From Tubiluchus corallicola (Eukaryota > Priapulida > Priapulimorpha > Priapulimorphida > Tubiluchidae): a stretch of DNA of 64,000 bases. The notes under the pieces were generated by a model that was not told where the DNA came from, did no database searches, and saw only the letters and a program-made list of their open reading frames with translations. Position 1 is the stretch's first letter, and every line of letters begins with the position of its first letter. Shown in pieces: positions 28,190-41,820 of the stretch. The stretch is taken from contig JAQGDQ010000176.1 in NCBI GenBank assembly GCA_030141605.1, positions 1 through 64,000 of the forward strand, written 5' to 3'. The translations under genes were made by a program, and so were the position numbers.

Positions 28190-31100
28190 TCAACGCCGTC
28201 TCCTGCCTGGATCACTGTCTCTGCGTCGCGCCCTGCAACAAACAAAAACTTCACTTGAGCATTTTTAATGTGTAACAAATTAGTTTTTACCATGATGTCG
28301 TGGGAAACAGGGTGTATCAACAGGTGGCCAAGCTGTTTTTGTGGCTTCTTTTCTCTCCACACAGGGATGGGAATTTTCTGCAGATACGTGGAATTCTGAG
28401 TTTTTGGAAGACCAGTAGTGCCATTTTTGTAAATCGCGTAAATTCGTTGAAAATTTTTTTCGGGTTGAACCTCAGTTTCATCGAAATTATAACCAAAACT
28501 TTCAGTAGCATTTTTTGAGGTATTTATCCAGCTTACCTTTTATCTCATAGATGTTAAAAATCGCTGAAAAATTTTTGGCTAAAATAGTTCCAATAAAGCG
28601 TAAATATCGTTTATTTGATAATCTGTTCAATTTGTAGCATGCCTTTTATGGCAATGCGGCATATCTTCATTGCTGACAAATGTGAAGCTTTGAGGCCTCC
28701 ATACACAAACAATCGAAATGCCAAAGCGTAATTTGAATAAAACCAAGTTTAATTTTAGAATTTATGAAATATAGGCAACAAAATATATGCAAAATAAAAT
28801 TTGTTAATTTTTTGAAGCTTCACAATCATATGTATCATGTATCCTTGATAGTTGGGTATTTTAAATTATGCATGAAACAAGGTAATTGATATTTTAAGTC
28901 CACTTAGAGGCTCTCTATGGTCACAAAATTGCAATTTGTTGCTGCCCTCAAACCCCCAGCCTGTTTCAGAGTTTTTTGCAATTTGTCAGTCTCATCCCTG
29001 TCCACATCATGAATGACATGGTGGGCTTAAAATAAACATCTATTTTTTGACCCACAACAGGTCACCAAGTCTGAAATTTCACACGAATACCTATCTGACT
29101 AGCAATGGTCGGTGTTGCTTAACCTAACCTTAATGTTTAGATACCAATATATTGCCAAGCCACAAAATTATCTACTCAATCACTGCACATAATGCTAAAT
29201 ATACGATAAATTAGCAAATTACAGCATAGTAAATTATAATAGCAATCATATAGTAAAGAAAAATGTCTTTCTAGGGTCACAGTGAGCAGAATGCAGATTT
29301 TGTAAATGACATTTTTAGAAAAAATTGTCCAGACCTTCTCCTGTTTCTGCCGAGTTTGTTGGCATGGACAAAGGCCCAGTCTACAGCTATTTTCTGCCCG
29401 AGGAGATCAGAACCATTCAGTCCATCCATTGCAGCTTGGGCTTCTTTGAATGTCTCATACTCGACTAACACATATCCCTGGGAAAAATGAAACGTTTTAA
29501 GTCATAGTACCAAGAATAGTAGTGTAACCAATAACTATATTATTATACATACATACAATTTGCATAAAAATACGGAATTGTTTGAATTTTACTTTAAAAA
29601 GGTATTGTTAAGTAAATGTTTATTGCACATTAAACAGTCACATCAAATTTTGATAGCGAATAAACTTGAAGACATCCAATCGGGTTAAACTCTTAGTTTT
29701 TCTCAATTTTCAAGAAGTGAATTGTAAAGGTAAAACATTCCATGGCACCTGTAGTACTGCCTACTGACACCAACACAGTCACAGTAATGTGATTACAGAT
29801 GGGCTTGACACTTCAGGAATAGCTGTTTCTTAGATCCTTTAGATGATCCAGTTCTTTGAATCATTTTGAAAGTGCATGTGAAGCAAGTGTGATATACTGT
29901 ACCTTAAGAAACCCTGTTCGTCTATCCAAGTTCATGTGGAGGTTTTTCATCTCACCGTATTCCCCAAACTTATCGATGATGTCATCTTCCTGAGCTTCCT
30001 CGTGTACGTTTGTTACAAACAGTATCCAACCTTCTACAGCTAAGAACAGCAAATCACTCAACCTTCAGTTTACATACCTAGATATGCTACTATTGCATAC
30101 TAATTATTTTTGCAACATGAAGATGGTTATAACTGATACACAATTCATATTATTTTTTAGCAGTCACTTTTAAGAAAACAACTGCTTGATATCTATTGTT
30201 TCTTTGTCACAATAGTTCAGTGAAAGCATAACAATGGTGTTACACTTCGAAAAAATATAAACATAACAGTCAGTTGCTCATACAATTCACCGCCAGTAAA
30301 TAGGTTTGTTATTTTTATTATTACGATTATTATTATTATTATTACTAATATTATAAATATCATTATTATTATTATTAAATCTCTTTTGGCAGGAACAGAA
30401 TTTACAACATATTAATTTGATTACAAAATACAAAAACATTATACCAAGTTAGTTCATATGACAAGCTACATGCGTTTCACTATCAATTTTTTTCAACAAT
30501 TTCACCGCTTCAAATGCTTGCTAATTTAATTTAAATTTTTAATACATATATAATTATGTATGGACCTATATAGTTTACTGAAAAATTTACTAAATCTTTG
30601 TGCACGAATTAATTGTTTAATCTTGATTTACTGATATAAATGCAGTGGAGTGGATAAATTCACCTTTTATAAAATTAATAGAAGTTACCAATAGAATTTC
30701 ACTTAGTTTCACGTACACGTGATGCACACAATTATTATTGTCTATACTCAGCATCTTACAAACCTAGTCAAGTTCAACCAATCCAAGTTTTTTTTACCAG
30801 CAAAGTTGATTTATTCCTTTTCTGCACAAGTTATAATTTAATATTATTCTCTAGACATAAAATTAATAAAGGAAAACTAACATCTTTGCGGTCCAGGATG
30901 ATCATCGTCTTCTGGCTCGACAGATTCAAACTCTAGATCTTTACTTTTTGCTCCGGATTCTGCAACAACAATCAGTAAGTTAAAAAATATAAATGTAACA
31001 ACGATATCTTATGTAATTATCCAATGGCAAATACATCACACGTGCGACTAAAAATTTATACACAGTGGAGCAGCTAAAGCTTGTGCTGCCCGGAGCAGCA

Positions 31101-32931
31101 CTCGAGTTTGACTGCCCCTTCTACCCCTCCCCATAACTAAAAATAAATATGTAGCAACATTCTTGTGTGTAGGAAGATTTGACATTTGTAAAATTGAACA
31201 GTTTTGCTTTGCACTTGAAATAAGTGGTAGAGACAAATTAATAAACATAGTAAAGAACTACTGAAAAAAATATTTGGAAAGAAATAAATTTCCCTAAGTT
31301 ACAAACATTTCAAAGCATTTCAAACTTTCAACAATACATTTTACCAGTAACAATTTATTTGTAATGTGTTCGAAATTTGCCGTTACAAATGTAGCCAGCA
31401 GTATTAATAAAAATGTAGTTAGAAAAATATAAAAATTTTTACTTTAATACAGTACAGTTCATACCACTAAAATTAACTGAGATTAATCAGGAAACATATA
31501 CAAACCAGCACCAAAACCCCGTCCTTTTCGTCGTTTTGCCTTTTCTTTCAATTGCTGCACCCCTTCTGAAAAAAGAACGGTGATGTGACAAACAGAATAG
31601 TTTACTACTAATTACTATCACGAAGTAAGAACGAAACCTGCTCAGCCCTACTGGCTCTCTGTAACACTGTTAACGGCTGTTTGACCATCCCACTGCATTT
31701 ACATTTCTTGGTGTCTATGCTTAGCCATTTATTGTACCTTATACTGTAAGTGTACAATTTTAGCAGGTATATCTTAGACTTTGATGGTCATTGCACTTAA
31801 AGCAAACACAACGGCGACATCAAAGCAATAATTATATAATACAACAACTAACTGAAAATTGAAAAGAAGCACTAATGTGCGTGGATCTGGCATGATCCAT
31901 TTGCATACGTCTTGTAAAAGTAATGATTTCCATTAAGAAAATCATGGGCAGCATTTACGACTGTCACGGATCCATTTTTTTTTGTACAAATTTAGAATAT
32001 ATGCATTGTTAGGGCAGGTTCATTTACACTTAAGAATGAAAGAAACCACAATAACATAACAATGTATATGGCAGATCTGTTCAATGAATGTGAAACACTT
32101 AGTGGGCACATCAGAGGGCCGTGTTGGGAATGTGAAAAAGCGAGCTCCATTACAGGCTGTGCAATGTTCTGAAGTATCTTCATTCAAAATTTCAGCCTCC
32201 TGCTACGAAAACTGCGGTCTGTGATAATTGGGGAAGAATGCTGACAATTGGGTTGAGCTGTCAACCAGTCGCAGCTGCAAATACTTGACAGGTTGTACTT
32301 ATCGGCATTCAAACTCCTCAGTGAAAAACAACAAAATTCTTTTACTGTTACTTGACTACACAATTATTCACAAAAACAGCAACATTCTCTTTATGGGCAA
32401 TTTCAACTTGCCAATTTTGACATTTGAGAATTGGCCCAAAATGTCTAAGGGCAACCCAAATCCTATGTATTTTGAGGCTCAGTTCACAAAAGTAGTATAA
32501 ACGCGAAAATCTGCTGTATCAACATGTGCATAGCAACACACGTTTTTGCAAAGGTCACAATCCAAGCTGTCTGGACTTCGCTAGAGACTTAAGAAGCGTT
32601 TATTCATTGCATTTCTGGGTGAGGTGGGCACAGATCTGTGTGTATAAACACTCCTGCCAAGAAAAGTTGCCAACGCGCGATCTCAGTAATCCATTACTGA
32701 CTAAAAGTAATCGGTATTCGCGATTACTTTAAATCAGTAGTATCGCCTACCACTGTCCCATACTTCATGAAAATAATCCGCACTTCTCTTACTTAGTCTT
32801 ATAATGAGGGTTAATAATAATATCACAAAGCTTGCATACAAAATTCAGTTATAATTTGTCATACCATCTCCCTCCTCATCTGCTTCAAATTCTTCTACGT
32901 CTTCAGCTTTGACTACTAAGACATCTGCCAT
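28190..32931 (-). CDS. RBM8A: RNA-binding protein 8A (Y14), exon junction complex core
   Basis: Y14 binds MAGOH in the nuclear exon junction complex and functions in splicing-coupled mRNA export, localisation and NMD. Six minus-strand exons: 32865-32931, 31506-31565, 30882-30959, 29903-30039, 29335-29477 and 28190-28232. They sum to 528 nt, giving 175 aa (human 174). N-terminus [23 protein letters not shown]; basic [13 protein letters not shown]; acidic linker [19 protein letters not shown]. The RRM has RNP2 ILFVTNV and RNP1 KGYVLVEY, with the [10 protein letters not shown] loop and [13 protein letters not shown] helix. The C-terminus is an RS-like [17 protein letters not shown], where SR-type serines are phosphorylated in relatives. 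All splice sites are GT-AG and phases are consistent. It starts 275 bp from a divergent Rab gene. Confidence 0.96.
30316..30381. repeat. ATT-rich microsatellite
   Basis: Imperfect ATT/TTA trinucleotide run in an RBM8A intron. Confidence 0.8.
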
Positions 32932-33206
32932 TTTATTTTAAATTAAACTGTGTATACTCTTAAAGCCTTTATGGAATAAGTGAAAAACCGGCAAAAAGAT
33001 ACAGTTAATAGTGCAAGAAGTTGACACCAGGTGACGCACAACTACAAAACAGGTGAGCATTCCTAAGATTTTCTGCTATATGTAAACAGTTCGCACTGTG
33101 CGTGCAATGCAAACGGGAAAATGTGTTCTGTGAAAGTGAAATTGTTAAGTGTTTTTACTGCTTTAATCACTGTGCACCGTAGATCTACGATTTGAGTTTC
33201 AACAAA

Positions 33207-34205
33207 ATGCCAAATGTAAAAGAACTTGAAACGAAAGTTGTAATGTTGGGTTCTCAAGGTAACCTAGTATATTGAATCTATTCCATTGAATAACTCTTAA
33301 ACTTAAAGATTCTGTAAGTGTACCAGGTTAAGTGTAACTGTTTTTTGTTGATTTACTGTTGAACTGCCTTTTCAACCTATATGACCTAGTGGTCATTACT
33401 TTGGCTAATACTGTTTGCGGTCTAATGCTATTACAGGGCTAGTTAACACCACTCTCAGAATAATAATCTACAATTTACAAACATTGTGTATAGCGCGTAT
33501 GCATATAATTACAGACTCTTACAGTACAGGCCTTCCCGATAGTATAGATTGTGTGTACACAGTTGAAAGCTAAAATAGTGATTAATGTTATTCGTATGCT
33601 TACATGATTATAATAATAATGCACAACATAGTACTAATACACTTATGTACAATTTTACATGTTAAGTTGTTAATACAGTGCACTGTATGTGTGTATACAA
33701 TTAATTTTATGTAGTGCATTACTATTGTTACTATGTAGACCTACTAATGTCATAAACCACTACTACAATTTTCAATTTTGTAAAGTCACTAACAGGAAAC
33801 ACTAGAACTACATGGGTGTTGCCAAAATAAACTATTTTATTGAAAATAGTAAAGAAATTTCATAGCAATAGATTCATCAGCTAAAGATGGTAATGTTGCA
33901 GCTGAGCTACAACAGGGAAGCCCAATTTGGGTGGAGGCTAACAGTTAAGTAGTAATGCCTACGTCACAAGTAGGATGGAACCAATGTGGCAGAGGGAGTG
34001 TTGGCACAATTCAAGCCATAGTGCTCTTATAATTTTGCTTACAGTCACTGTTGCTAGTTGACTCTGACTATCATCTACCATCTTTGCTAAACCGACTTAC
34101 TGTTATAGGAGTTGGGAAAACTAGTGTAGTCCTGAGATACTGCGGATCGAAGTTTGATAAACACGTGAGCCCAACCATTGGTGCATCATTTTTTAGTTGC
34201 AAAGT
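33207..34205 (+). CDS. Rab-family small GTPase, first two exons only
   Basis: Exons 33207-33258 and 34109-34205 encode MPNVKELETKVVMLGSQG then VGKTSVVLRYCGSKFDK and HVSPTIGASFFSCKV. They contain a complete P-loop (GSQGVGKT) and a switch I Thr in the PTIGASF context characteristic of Rab5/21/22/24-type GTPases. Splice sites are GT-AG and the junction falls inside the P-loop Gly codon. After the donor at 34206 I found no exon for the DTAGQE switch II motif or the NKxD and SAK motifs up to 39.5 kb. The following 5 kb holds an R1 repeat and a hAT element. The gene is probably real, because it shares a 275-bp bidirectional promoter with RBM8A. It is either split by very distant exons, truncated, or affected by assembly. 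The exact Rab subtype is not decidable from 49 residues. Confidence 0.7.
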
Positions 34206-34339
34206 GTAAGTTTATTTTTCGATTTTGTTTTTAAATTTAAAGCATCTTCAGTTCGGCAGTGGCATTATTAAATAGGAAGAAAAAGGAATTTTAAAGTGTA
34301 TCCTGAATAGCTTTCCATACAAAGTTATATTACTTAGCA

Positions 34340-34530
34340 TTATACTTATCTGCCTGAAAGATTTATGTAATTGAAAAAGAAATTCTTGTAAATTTAAAAT
34401 ATTCCCACCATCTGATAAAACGGCACGCATCGCCATCCTAGTGGGCACCAAAAAACATACTAGTAATGCTATTGATGATATAAAGTATTCCAAATTTTAC
34501 CCTAGTTAGCAAAGAGTGTTAGCGGTTGCT
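34340..34530 (+). repeat. Dispersed repeat family R1, copy 4 (left part)
   Basis: CTGAAAGATTTATGTAATTG, TAAAACGGCAC and TTAGCAAAGAGTG match the left half of copies 2 and 3. The central and right blocks are absent. Confidence 0.55.
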
Positions 34531-35409
34531 GTGCAATAAATACTTGTAATGTAGTAATGTCCCTGAGCAGCCCCCTTACAATGAATTTGTTCATCTTCAT
34601 TGTTTAAACATAATTTGTAGCCAAAACTGATTTGCATGAAACTTATATTTGCAAGCTGTAGCAAAAGGAAGCATTAGGTTGTGTCATGACATTAATGCCT
34701 GAAAGTCTTAAGTTCACATTCAAATTACACATGTATTTTTACTCTCGATTTCTGTAATGTTCTTTTTCACAATACTGGACCTAATCCTATAACTGTCTGT
34801 TTATTATCCGTTTTTGTTAAGTCTTTCTTTCTTTGCCAATGTGTTTACAGTATTTAGGCCTATTGCTCTAATGAACAGGTTAGCCTCTAGAGAAAATTCG
34901 TAAGTTTTCTTTATTAGAAGAGATTTTGGAAATTAGTAGAACTTTTTTTAAAATTGTGACAGGGTTTACCTGTTCGGCAATCCCAACAGTTGCCACTTAC
35001 AGTTATTAAGACACAGAGATGACTGCACCAGCACATTATTATCAATGAGAAACAATGAAGAAATTTTGCATTGAGCTATATACATAGAGGCCAGAGCCGT
35101 GCCGTTTTAGCTGAGCTCCAGCCGGTTTACTTCTACAGTCGACCTAACCGATAAGAAACCGAGCTTTAGTCTCGCCAGCCACTCAGTGATGGGAGTCGAG
35201 CTAGCCGACATTTTTGCTGGTTGCGAAGATTTTCGCTGTTGCAGACAAGTCACTGGCATAGCAGTGTCTAGCTTTTTGCTGGATTACTGCAATGTTTACC
35301 TGTCTTAAGGGCAGAAATCTTTTATTTTAGAATTCTGCCTAACCAATGTCTACAATTGACATAGCAGGCATATAATGATGATGAAATTACTGGTTGAAAT
35401 ATGTTAAAC

Positions 35410-36364
35410 TAGTGGTTCCCAACCGGGGGTACGCAGAAGGTGTGTCAGATCGACACATTTTTTCTTTCTGTAGCCGTTGAAAAGGGTAAAATACACGGGC
35501 AAAATATTTGGCGGACATTTTTTCTGTCTCGAATGAGTTGAATATTTCAATTCAAGGAAACAACATGAACATTGTCGAGGCTCACGAAAAATTATCAGGT
35601 TTCTTGAAGAAGCTTCCAATTTGGATTTGACGAGTTGAGAGCGGCGTACTAACGAACTTCCCAACTTTAGAAGAACTTGTTACAACACAAGGCGAACTCC
35701 CAAACGCATTACAAGCTGACATTGGAGCCCATTTGAAAGTTCTTCAAGAACCTTTTGCTTCTGACGTTGATGAACTGCCAGATGACGATGCGAGCAAAGA
35801 ACTTCTGATTGAATTGCAAGCATGTGAAGTTGAGAAGATGAAGTTCAAGACCACGTCACTAGAGAAGTTCTGGACACAGCTAGGTGCAGACTTCAATGGA
35901 CTGAAAATTGCGGCTTTCGAGGTGTTGGTTCCATTTGTGACAACATACAAATGTGAGCTAGGCTTCAGTGCAATGCTACATTTGAAGACGAAGGCAAGAA
36001 ACCGTTTGGATTTGAGGAGCGACATGCGAGTCGCAATATCAACAATTAAACCTGATATCAAAAAACTTGTTGATAATCATCAAGAACAGCGTGCGCATTA
36101 ATTATGACTGCTGTGAAGATCGCGTTTCCTTGTATTGATGTTTTCATATTCGAGAAAGTTGTTCAAATTACGTATTTCTTAATAATCAGTGATAAAATTC
36201 ATGTTTTCAAAAATAGTTAAAATAAAAAAATGTCGATAATATGAATCGTTGTTTTCTGAAAACTGGTTTTTCAAACGATTTGTTGAAAAATATCAGGTGG
36301 GGGTATGCTGAAGATCGCCACATTTAGAAGGGGTACTTGGCAAGGAAAAGGTTGGGAACCACTG
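35410..36364 (+). mobile_element. Internally deleted hAT (ZBED5/Charlie-like) transposon
   Basis: 955 bp with terminal inverted repeats TAGTGGTTCCCAACC and GGTTGGGAACCACTG. Flanking octamers TGTTAAAC (35402-35409) and TGTTAAAT (36365-36372) match at 7 of 8 bases. Inside, on the + strand, is the C-terminal end of a hAT transposase: AHEKLSGFLKKLPIWI, a stop, FPTLEELVTTQGELPNA, and after it an open frame with TSLEKFWTQL, AFEVLVPFVTTYKCELGFSAM and LKTKARNRLDLRSDMRVAIS, the hAT dimerisation region as in ZBED5/SCAND3-like proteins. The zinc finger and catalytic core are missing, so the element is non-autonomous. It lies downstream of the Rab exons. Confidence 0.92.
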
Positions 36365-36372
36365 TGTTAAAT

Positions 36373-39300
36373 GAAATATGGTGTGGCATTGCGGATTCAG
36401 AGGCAGATTGTGCATGTGCTGACAGAGATACTAAATTTTAGAAATTTTTGAACAGGCAAGCAGTCCATTCAAAATTAAATACACAAATATACAACGTTGG
36501 TCGCTTGTATGGATCATATTATTATTATATGAAATAAATTATATTTGCAATAAATCCATTTTTTTCTGCATATAAGCAGCACGAATTATTTAAAAAATTG
36601 CTCTCCATAATTTAACAGTTAAGTAACAGTTTATCATTTATTTAGTTAACAAAAATTTGTAGCTTTAACTGACTTGGCTGAGTTACTGTGTGAGTCAGCT
36701 GATGTAGTAGCAACTGACAGCTTCAGCCTCTGTACAATTTTAGTCAACTGGTGCAAGTGTACTTTGTTGTAAATTTTAGTGATTGGAAACTAGATGCTTA
36801 ACACAACTGTAATCCTTGAAAATTATAAAACAAAAATATATTATCTTAGAGACTCCACCTAACTCTACACTGAATCACTGAGGGCCTTCAGTGCAAAACA
36901 GGTTGCGCTGCCTTTATAAACGTATCTGAACCAGATTCAGAGATTCTTTTCTGAGCTTTAATTTTTTCAAAATTTTGAAATTACACTTCAGTCAAGAGTG
37001 TCTGTGTGAAGTCTTTTAAGTAACATTTATACTGTGTTGCTGTACGGTGACTTCTTATTTAAAGCTGTCTTTTACAGCAATAAATTTCTTGCGGCTATAA
37101 CCTCTTAAAAAATATTTTTCTGCAGTTCAGAATAATCTTTAAACTGTATGCTTTCAATCAGTACCAAGTTGCATGTACACAGCAACATTGAATAAATCCA
37201 AAGTAGGTTACCAACACTAACTTTCCAGGTGACCTTGTTTCTCAGTACAGCAAGTCTTGTCCAGGCAGCGTCAGAAAGAAGCAATACCAGCACAGCAATC
37301 TTATATGATCCTATAATCCCAGGTAAATCTTCAAGGTAGAACTTCAGTCTAGCCGCAAGAAATGTCCAGAACCATGTTATACAATAAATGTTGTAGCTGA
37401 CGGAATGTCCCAAAACAAAACTTCTAATTCCGCATTGGCTTGCTAACGGTTATTTATTCTGGGGAAAAAAATAAATCAAATATTAAATCATTTAGGTGTG
37501 CATTACAAAAACAAACTGTTCTTCAATAATTTACTCCACATTTGGTTCATATAAACAAAAATGATTAAATATCCGACACGTTTGTTGGATTTCATATTAA
37601 AGATAACAATTACATGTATGACTATTAACCATGTAATCATGCAGTATCTGGCATTACTGAGTATTACAAATTCACTAGAAGCATCATAAAAAATTAAACT
37701 GTGAACTCACGTATATTGGCCAGCGGCATTTAAATCTTAAAAGCATCCACAAACTGCAAGTCACAAGCATTTACCAACTGATCAAATCAGGCTATATTAA
37801 GCAGAATCTAGACAGTGTGACACTTTACTGTCCTACTGCCTTCTGTATAAAGAAAGATGAATCACCTGAGTATTAGTATACAGTCCAAATTTACAGCAAG
37901 TAATTCATTCAAGGCCTAAAAGGTGGCAGCACATGACAGTATCATTATCCCCAACAAGCACGATGTTGTATTGCTCGCTGATAAATAATTACACACTGAC
38001 ACACAGTTTCAAAAAGTACACTTGGTATATAAAAGAAACAATAGTTTACTTGTTTTCCACTACCATAAGAGCTCAGATACTGTGTTCTGTAACATACTTT
38101 TGTGGCTACATTAACACTGTGTATTACTTTAGAAAAACATTAAAAGTCAATATTATAGCATATAAGTAATGTATGTTTTCTAATTTCGGATATTTATTAT
38201 AATAATACTTTCTGTGATCAGTATCTGCTGACACGATGCAGACAAAATGTAAAAGCAGCATACTTTGAATTTTTTGAGCATAAGTACATAAACTGTTTAC
38301 ATATATTTACATTCTTCAATTATACCAGTATTTTGTACATAAAACACAAACCAGCACCCATTTATCTACACTGTAAATAGATAAAAATATAATAGTATAC
38401 AATCCTATAATACAAACCCATAACATGGTAGGCCAGAGCAACATACATAATTAATATGATTAGAGAAGGTACGCAAACTGATGTACATTTACAAAAACAT
38501 AACATTTGTTCCAGCTTATCATTTTCAGGCTGCAGTAGATCACAGTTAATACAAGATAAGGCGAACAAATGAAAAACGTTAGTTTGAGAAACGTCATTAG
38601 TGCTTTGCTAAGAAGTTAAGCTGCATCAGACCTGATTAGTAAACTGATGCACACACTCAAAACTGAAACTGTGTAAATGGACAGGTAACTGCCAGGAAAA
38701 CTGCTTCGGGTGTTTCCATGTTAAAGAATTATCTTTAATAATCATATCATCTTGTAATCATCGCTGCTTTATGTCAATGATGCTATGAAAACTGAAATTG
38801 AGATCTGCTGTTCACCCCAAAAGTCGGTCTGTCTTTGTAGTGTCAAATTAAATGTTAGTGCCAATCTTGCTTCCAATGATATGCCAGTGTGTGCTGGCAT
38901 TCTTTTCTAAAAGAAAACACTTTCATTGACATTCACCACCTACTGGCATAAATAACCATCTTCTTGATTAAAATGTTTTTTCTTAAGTTTTTAACTGCTT
39001 CAACTTCTGCATTGGTTGTTTCAATTGTGTTACTTTAAATAATGTGAAAAGTTGATACTGGCAACATTGGAAGGGGTTCGAATTAAAAAAACACTTTAGA
39101 CCTTTGCTCCAGAAGTAGTTTCATTCCTGTTTGCATATCATTAGGCAAACTCAAAGCTTTAGTTTTAATAACACATAAACTGACTGGAGTTGCATTCTGA
39201 TATTGGCCACGCATCCATATTATACATATTTTCTTGTAATATGTATGTATTATATGCAATATACACGCATTACACAAAATAAATTAAGAGCCTGAAAAGA

Positions 39301-39488
39301 TTTATCCTCAATTGGGAATTGAACCCACTTTTGCATATCAGGCAGTTTTGCTAGTTACCACAGTCTATGCCAAAGTAAAAGCACACATTTCAATCGCCTT
39401 TCAACTGTTATGCATTTTAATCATGCTATTCTACTGCATTAGCTAAATTGTTAGTGCAAAGCTTCTTGCCTTGCTTTTATTTTTCTAG
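36373..39488. other. No assignable gene
   Basis: AT-rich sequence with a SINE fragment at 39301-39375. A 102-codon minus-strand frame at 37105-37413 has hydrophobic patches but no recognisable family or splice context. Missing exons of the Rab gene or of the unidentified gene at 39489 could be here but were not recognised. Confidence 0.4.
39301..39375 (-). repeat. tRNA-derived SINE head
   Basis: On the minus strand GGTAACTAGC (A-box-like) is followed by CTGCCTGATATGCAAAAGT and the B box GGGTTCAATTCCC. An intact cloverleaf cannot be drawn, so this is a SINE rather than a tRNA gene. Confidence 0.5.
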
Positions 39489-41820
39489 AGTTTTGTGAAT
39501 TGTCGCTACGGCTGACTGATGCTGATAAAGATGTGTTTTGTGTTGTTCTCTCTCCAGAATTACAGCATATTAAAGTGGCAGGTAAGCTAGCATGTGCTAA
39601 CATGTATTTTTAATACTTAACACATATTTTGTCAAATCAACTCAATTTACCCTGTAGCGGCAAACACCAGCAATAAATGCTATACAGAAATGTGTCAGCA
39701 CATGACAGCCAGCTATGAACTAGTAGTAAGTGTTTGCAGAGTAGTTTTCTTGTTTAAGATCTTTGCACAAAGTCTCGGCATTCACAAACAAAATTTCAAG
39801 CACACGGTATAATGACAAAAATAGACTGTTACAATAAAACATTTGTCACTGAGCCAAGAAATGGAAAAATTCATTATCACTAAACCTAATTATCGCTAAA
39901 CGGGAGTCGTTAAGTGGCGAATTATTTTAAATTTAAAAAAATAGCACACTTATAATGATTCAGTAAAAGTTTTAAAAATTCTGCTATGAACATTAGCATG
40001 TAAATAGATGCATTCAAAAGTTTCCAATGTAATCATCAACACTACTGTCTTTTGCTGGGAAATTTATGTAAGGTGTTTCAAATCTAAGACACTTACTGTA
40101 ATTTGGAGGAAAAAAGAGAAATAGTCAGTACACAGGCACAATTAAAGTTAAAAGTTTCTTTTTTAAGAAAGCGTGACACTATCATTGATGCAAAATGAAA
40201 TGTTAAACTAATAACGTCGCAGTACCTCAAGCCTGTTTGCATCTAGTGTTTAGATAAACAAGAGTGGTGACAACTTGTTTATTAAAAACTTATAATTTGT
40301 ATATTTTTGCTGCTGACTATTCTAAATTAAAACATGTATAACAAGTATTTGACACATGTATAACAATGTGTAACAAATTTTTTATACTGTAGAAAAATCA
40401 TACAAACATTTCACATGGCTGTTTTCTGAAAACAAATTCAGAAGTGATTGCATTAATAATGACAGTGAAAATTTTTCACAAGATTTTTTTGATTTTACAG
40501 AATATACAAAGAAAAAATATATCTATAGTGTATGTCAAATACCAACAGGTCATGGCAAAAAGTCATAAAGTAATAAATCACTAAATTCTTTACTCATCAT
40601 TCTGAGCAGCCTTTTCTGTGGAATCGTGATGTGAAGAAGCCATTGGTTTGCTGTCACTTCTCAGTCGTGTTGTATCACATGCGCTGTATTTTGTTCCCTC
40701 AAACTGCCTCAGATGAATCTGATTAATTTAAAACAACCAGTAATAAAAGTCATTGATATAGCTAGCTGTTTCGTATTTTTAGACAGAAATTCGAATTTCA
40801 TGACACAAAATAGTTTCATAGTAATAAGTTGTGAAGAAGCTACATTTTTGATGGGATAAATCAAGCAGGTCATTAGCAAGTTCAAGAAATGTGTACAAAA
40901 AAGTTATTCGCCCTTGATGATTGCTTTGCTTGTCATTTTTCTGGAAATTTTATTTCATTTTTAAAACATATGCAAATATTATAAATAAAGCAAATAAATG
41001 AGAATTTAAGTGCTTTTAAATGTAGCACATACACAACATTTGACAAAAACGACTTCAGTATGTCTCAATTCGTGTACTTCATTATGTGTGCACAAAGCAC
41101 CTGCCAAATGAGCAGATAAAAATAAATATTCACCTGTAGATAAAGATTTACTTCTGCACTTCGGCTTAAGAAAGGAAAATTGCCACCACTTTTTAGGTGT
41201 GCCCTTTTTGCTTCGGGGTAGCATTTATACGTTTCTTCCCTAACAGCTTGTGTTAATGCACAATCATCAAATACCTAAAAATGCATCAATTAGAACACTT
41301 GCAGCATAATTAATTCCAGTGCTCCCAGTTTAAGTCGTGGTTGATCCTGTTCCAAACAAATCTCTGCAAATGCTTGAGAACCCTTCCAATGGACACAGTG
41401 CTTTTATTTGATCGCAAAAAGTTTGCCAGTTCAAGAATAGCCAGACACTGATTTACATGTTAATTAGGCTGTGATGGGTAACTTTGGAAAACAGCTACCA
41501 AAACAGCAAGCTTTTTTTTCTACAGTCAAGGCTAGAAAAACGTTCCTACAAATTAATTCGTAATGGTACTAATAGAGGTACTTATAAAAATAAACCCATA
41601 TCACCTTGTAGCCCAGTTTACCCTCTTTCCGAGGAGCTATAAATTTTCAAAGAGTAGCCTCAAGGCACTCTTTGATCGACTGATTGACCCCGGACTAAAA
41701 CTAGAGCAACTTGTACCGGATGACGTGAAACGTGGGCCTCTTTTACAAATGTCTTTATCAGCATTGGACGAGAACTACGAGGAGCTGATTTCGGGAAAAG
41801 CTTTTCTGGAAGACCTGTAA
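39489..41820 (+). CDS. Unidentified protein, 3' exons (partial model)
   Basis: The terminal exon 41612-41820 (preceded by a TTGTAG acceptor) is open for 69 codons to TAA and is followed 21 bp later by AATAAA (41842). It reads [19 protein letters not shown], then [18 protein letters not shown], then [19 protein letters not shown] and KAFLEDL: helical, charged and protein-like. A phase-compatible upstream exon is 39489-39581 ([20 protein letters not shown], then [10 protein letters not shown]). A strong internal acceptor (CTCTCTCCAG, ending 39557) may instead start that exon at 39558. Earlier exons were not found. The terminal exon is antisense inside an SPG21 intron (41275-41946), and the upstream exon lies beyond the SPG21 stop. 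I do not recognise the family. Confidence 0.4.

Noticed and set aside
37105-37413. 102-codon minus-strand frame with hydrophobic stretches
   Set aside because: No recognisable family, no supporting splice or start context, and frames of this size are expected in 64 kb of AT-rich DNA.
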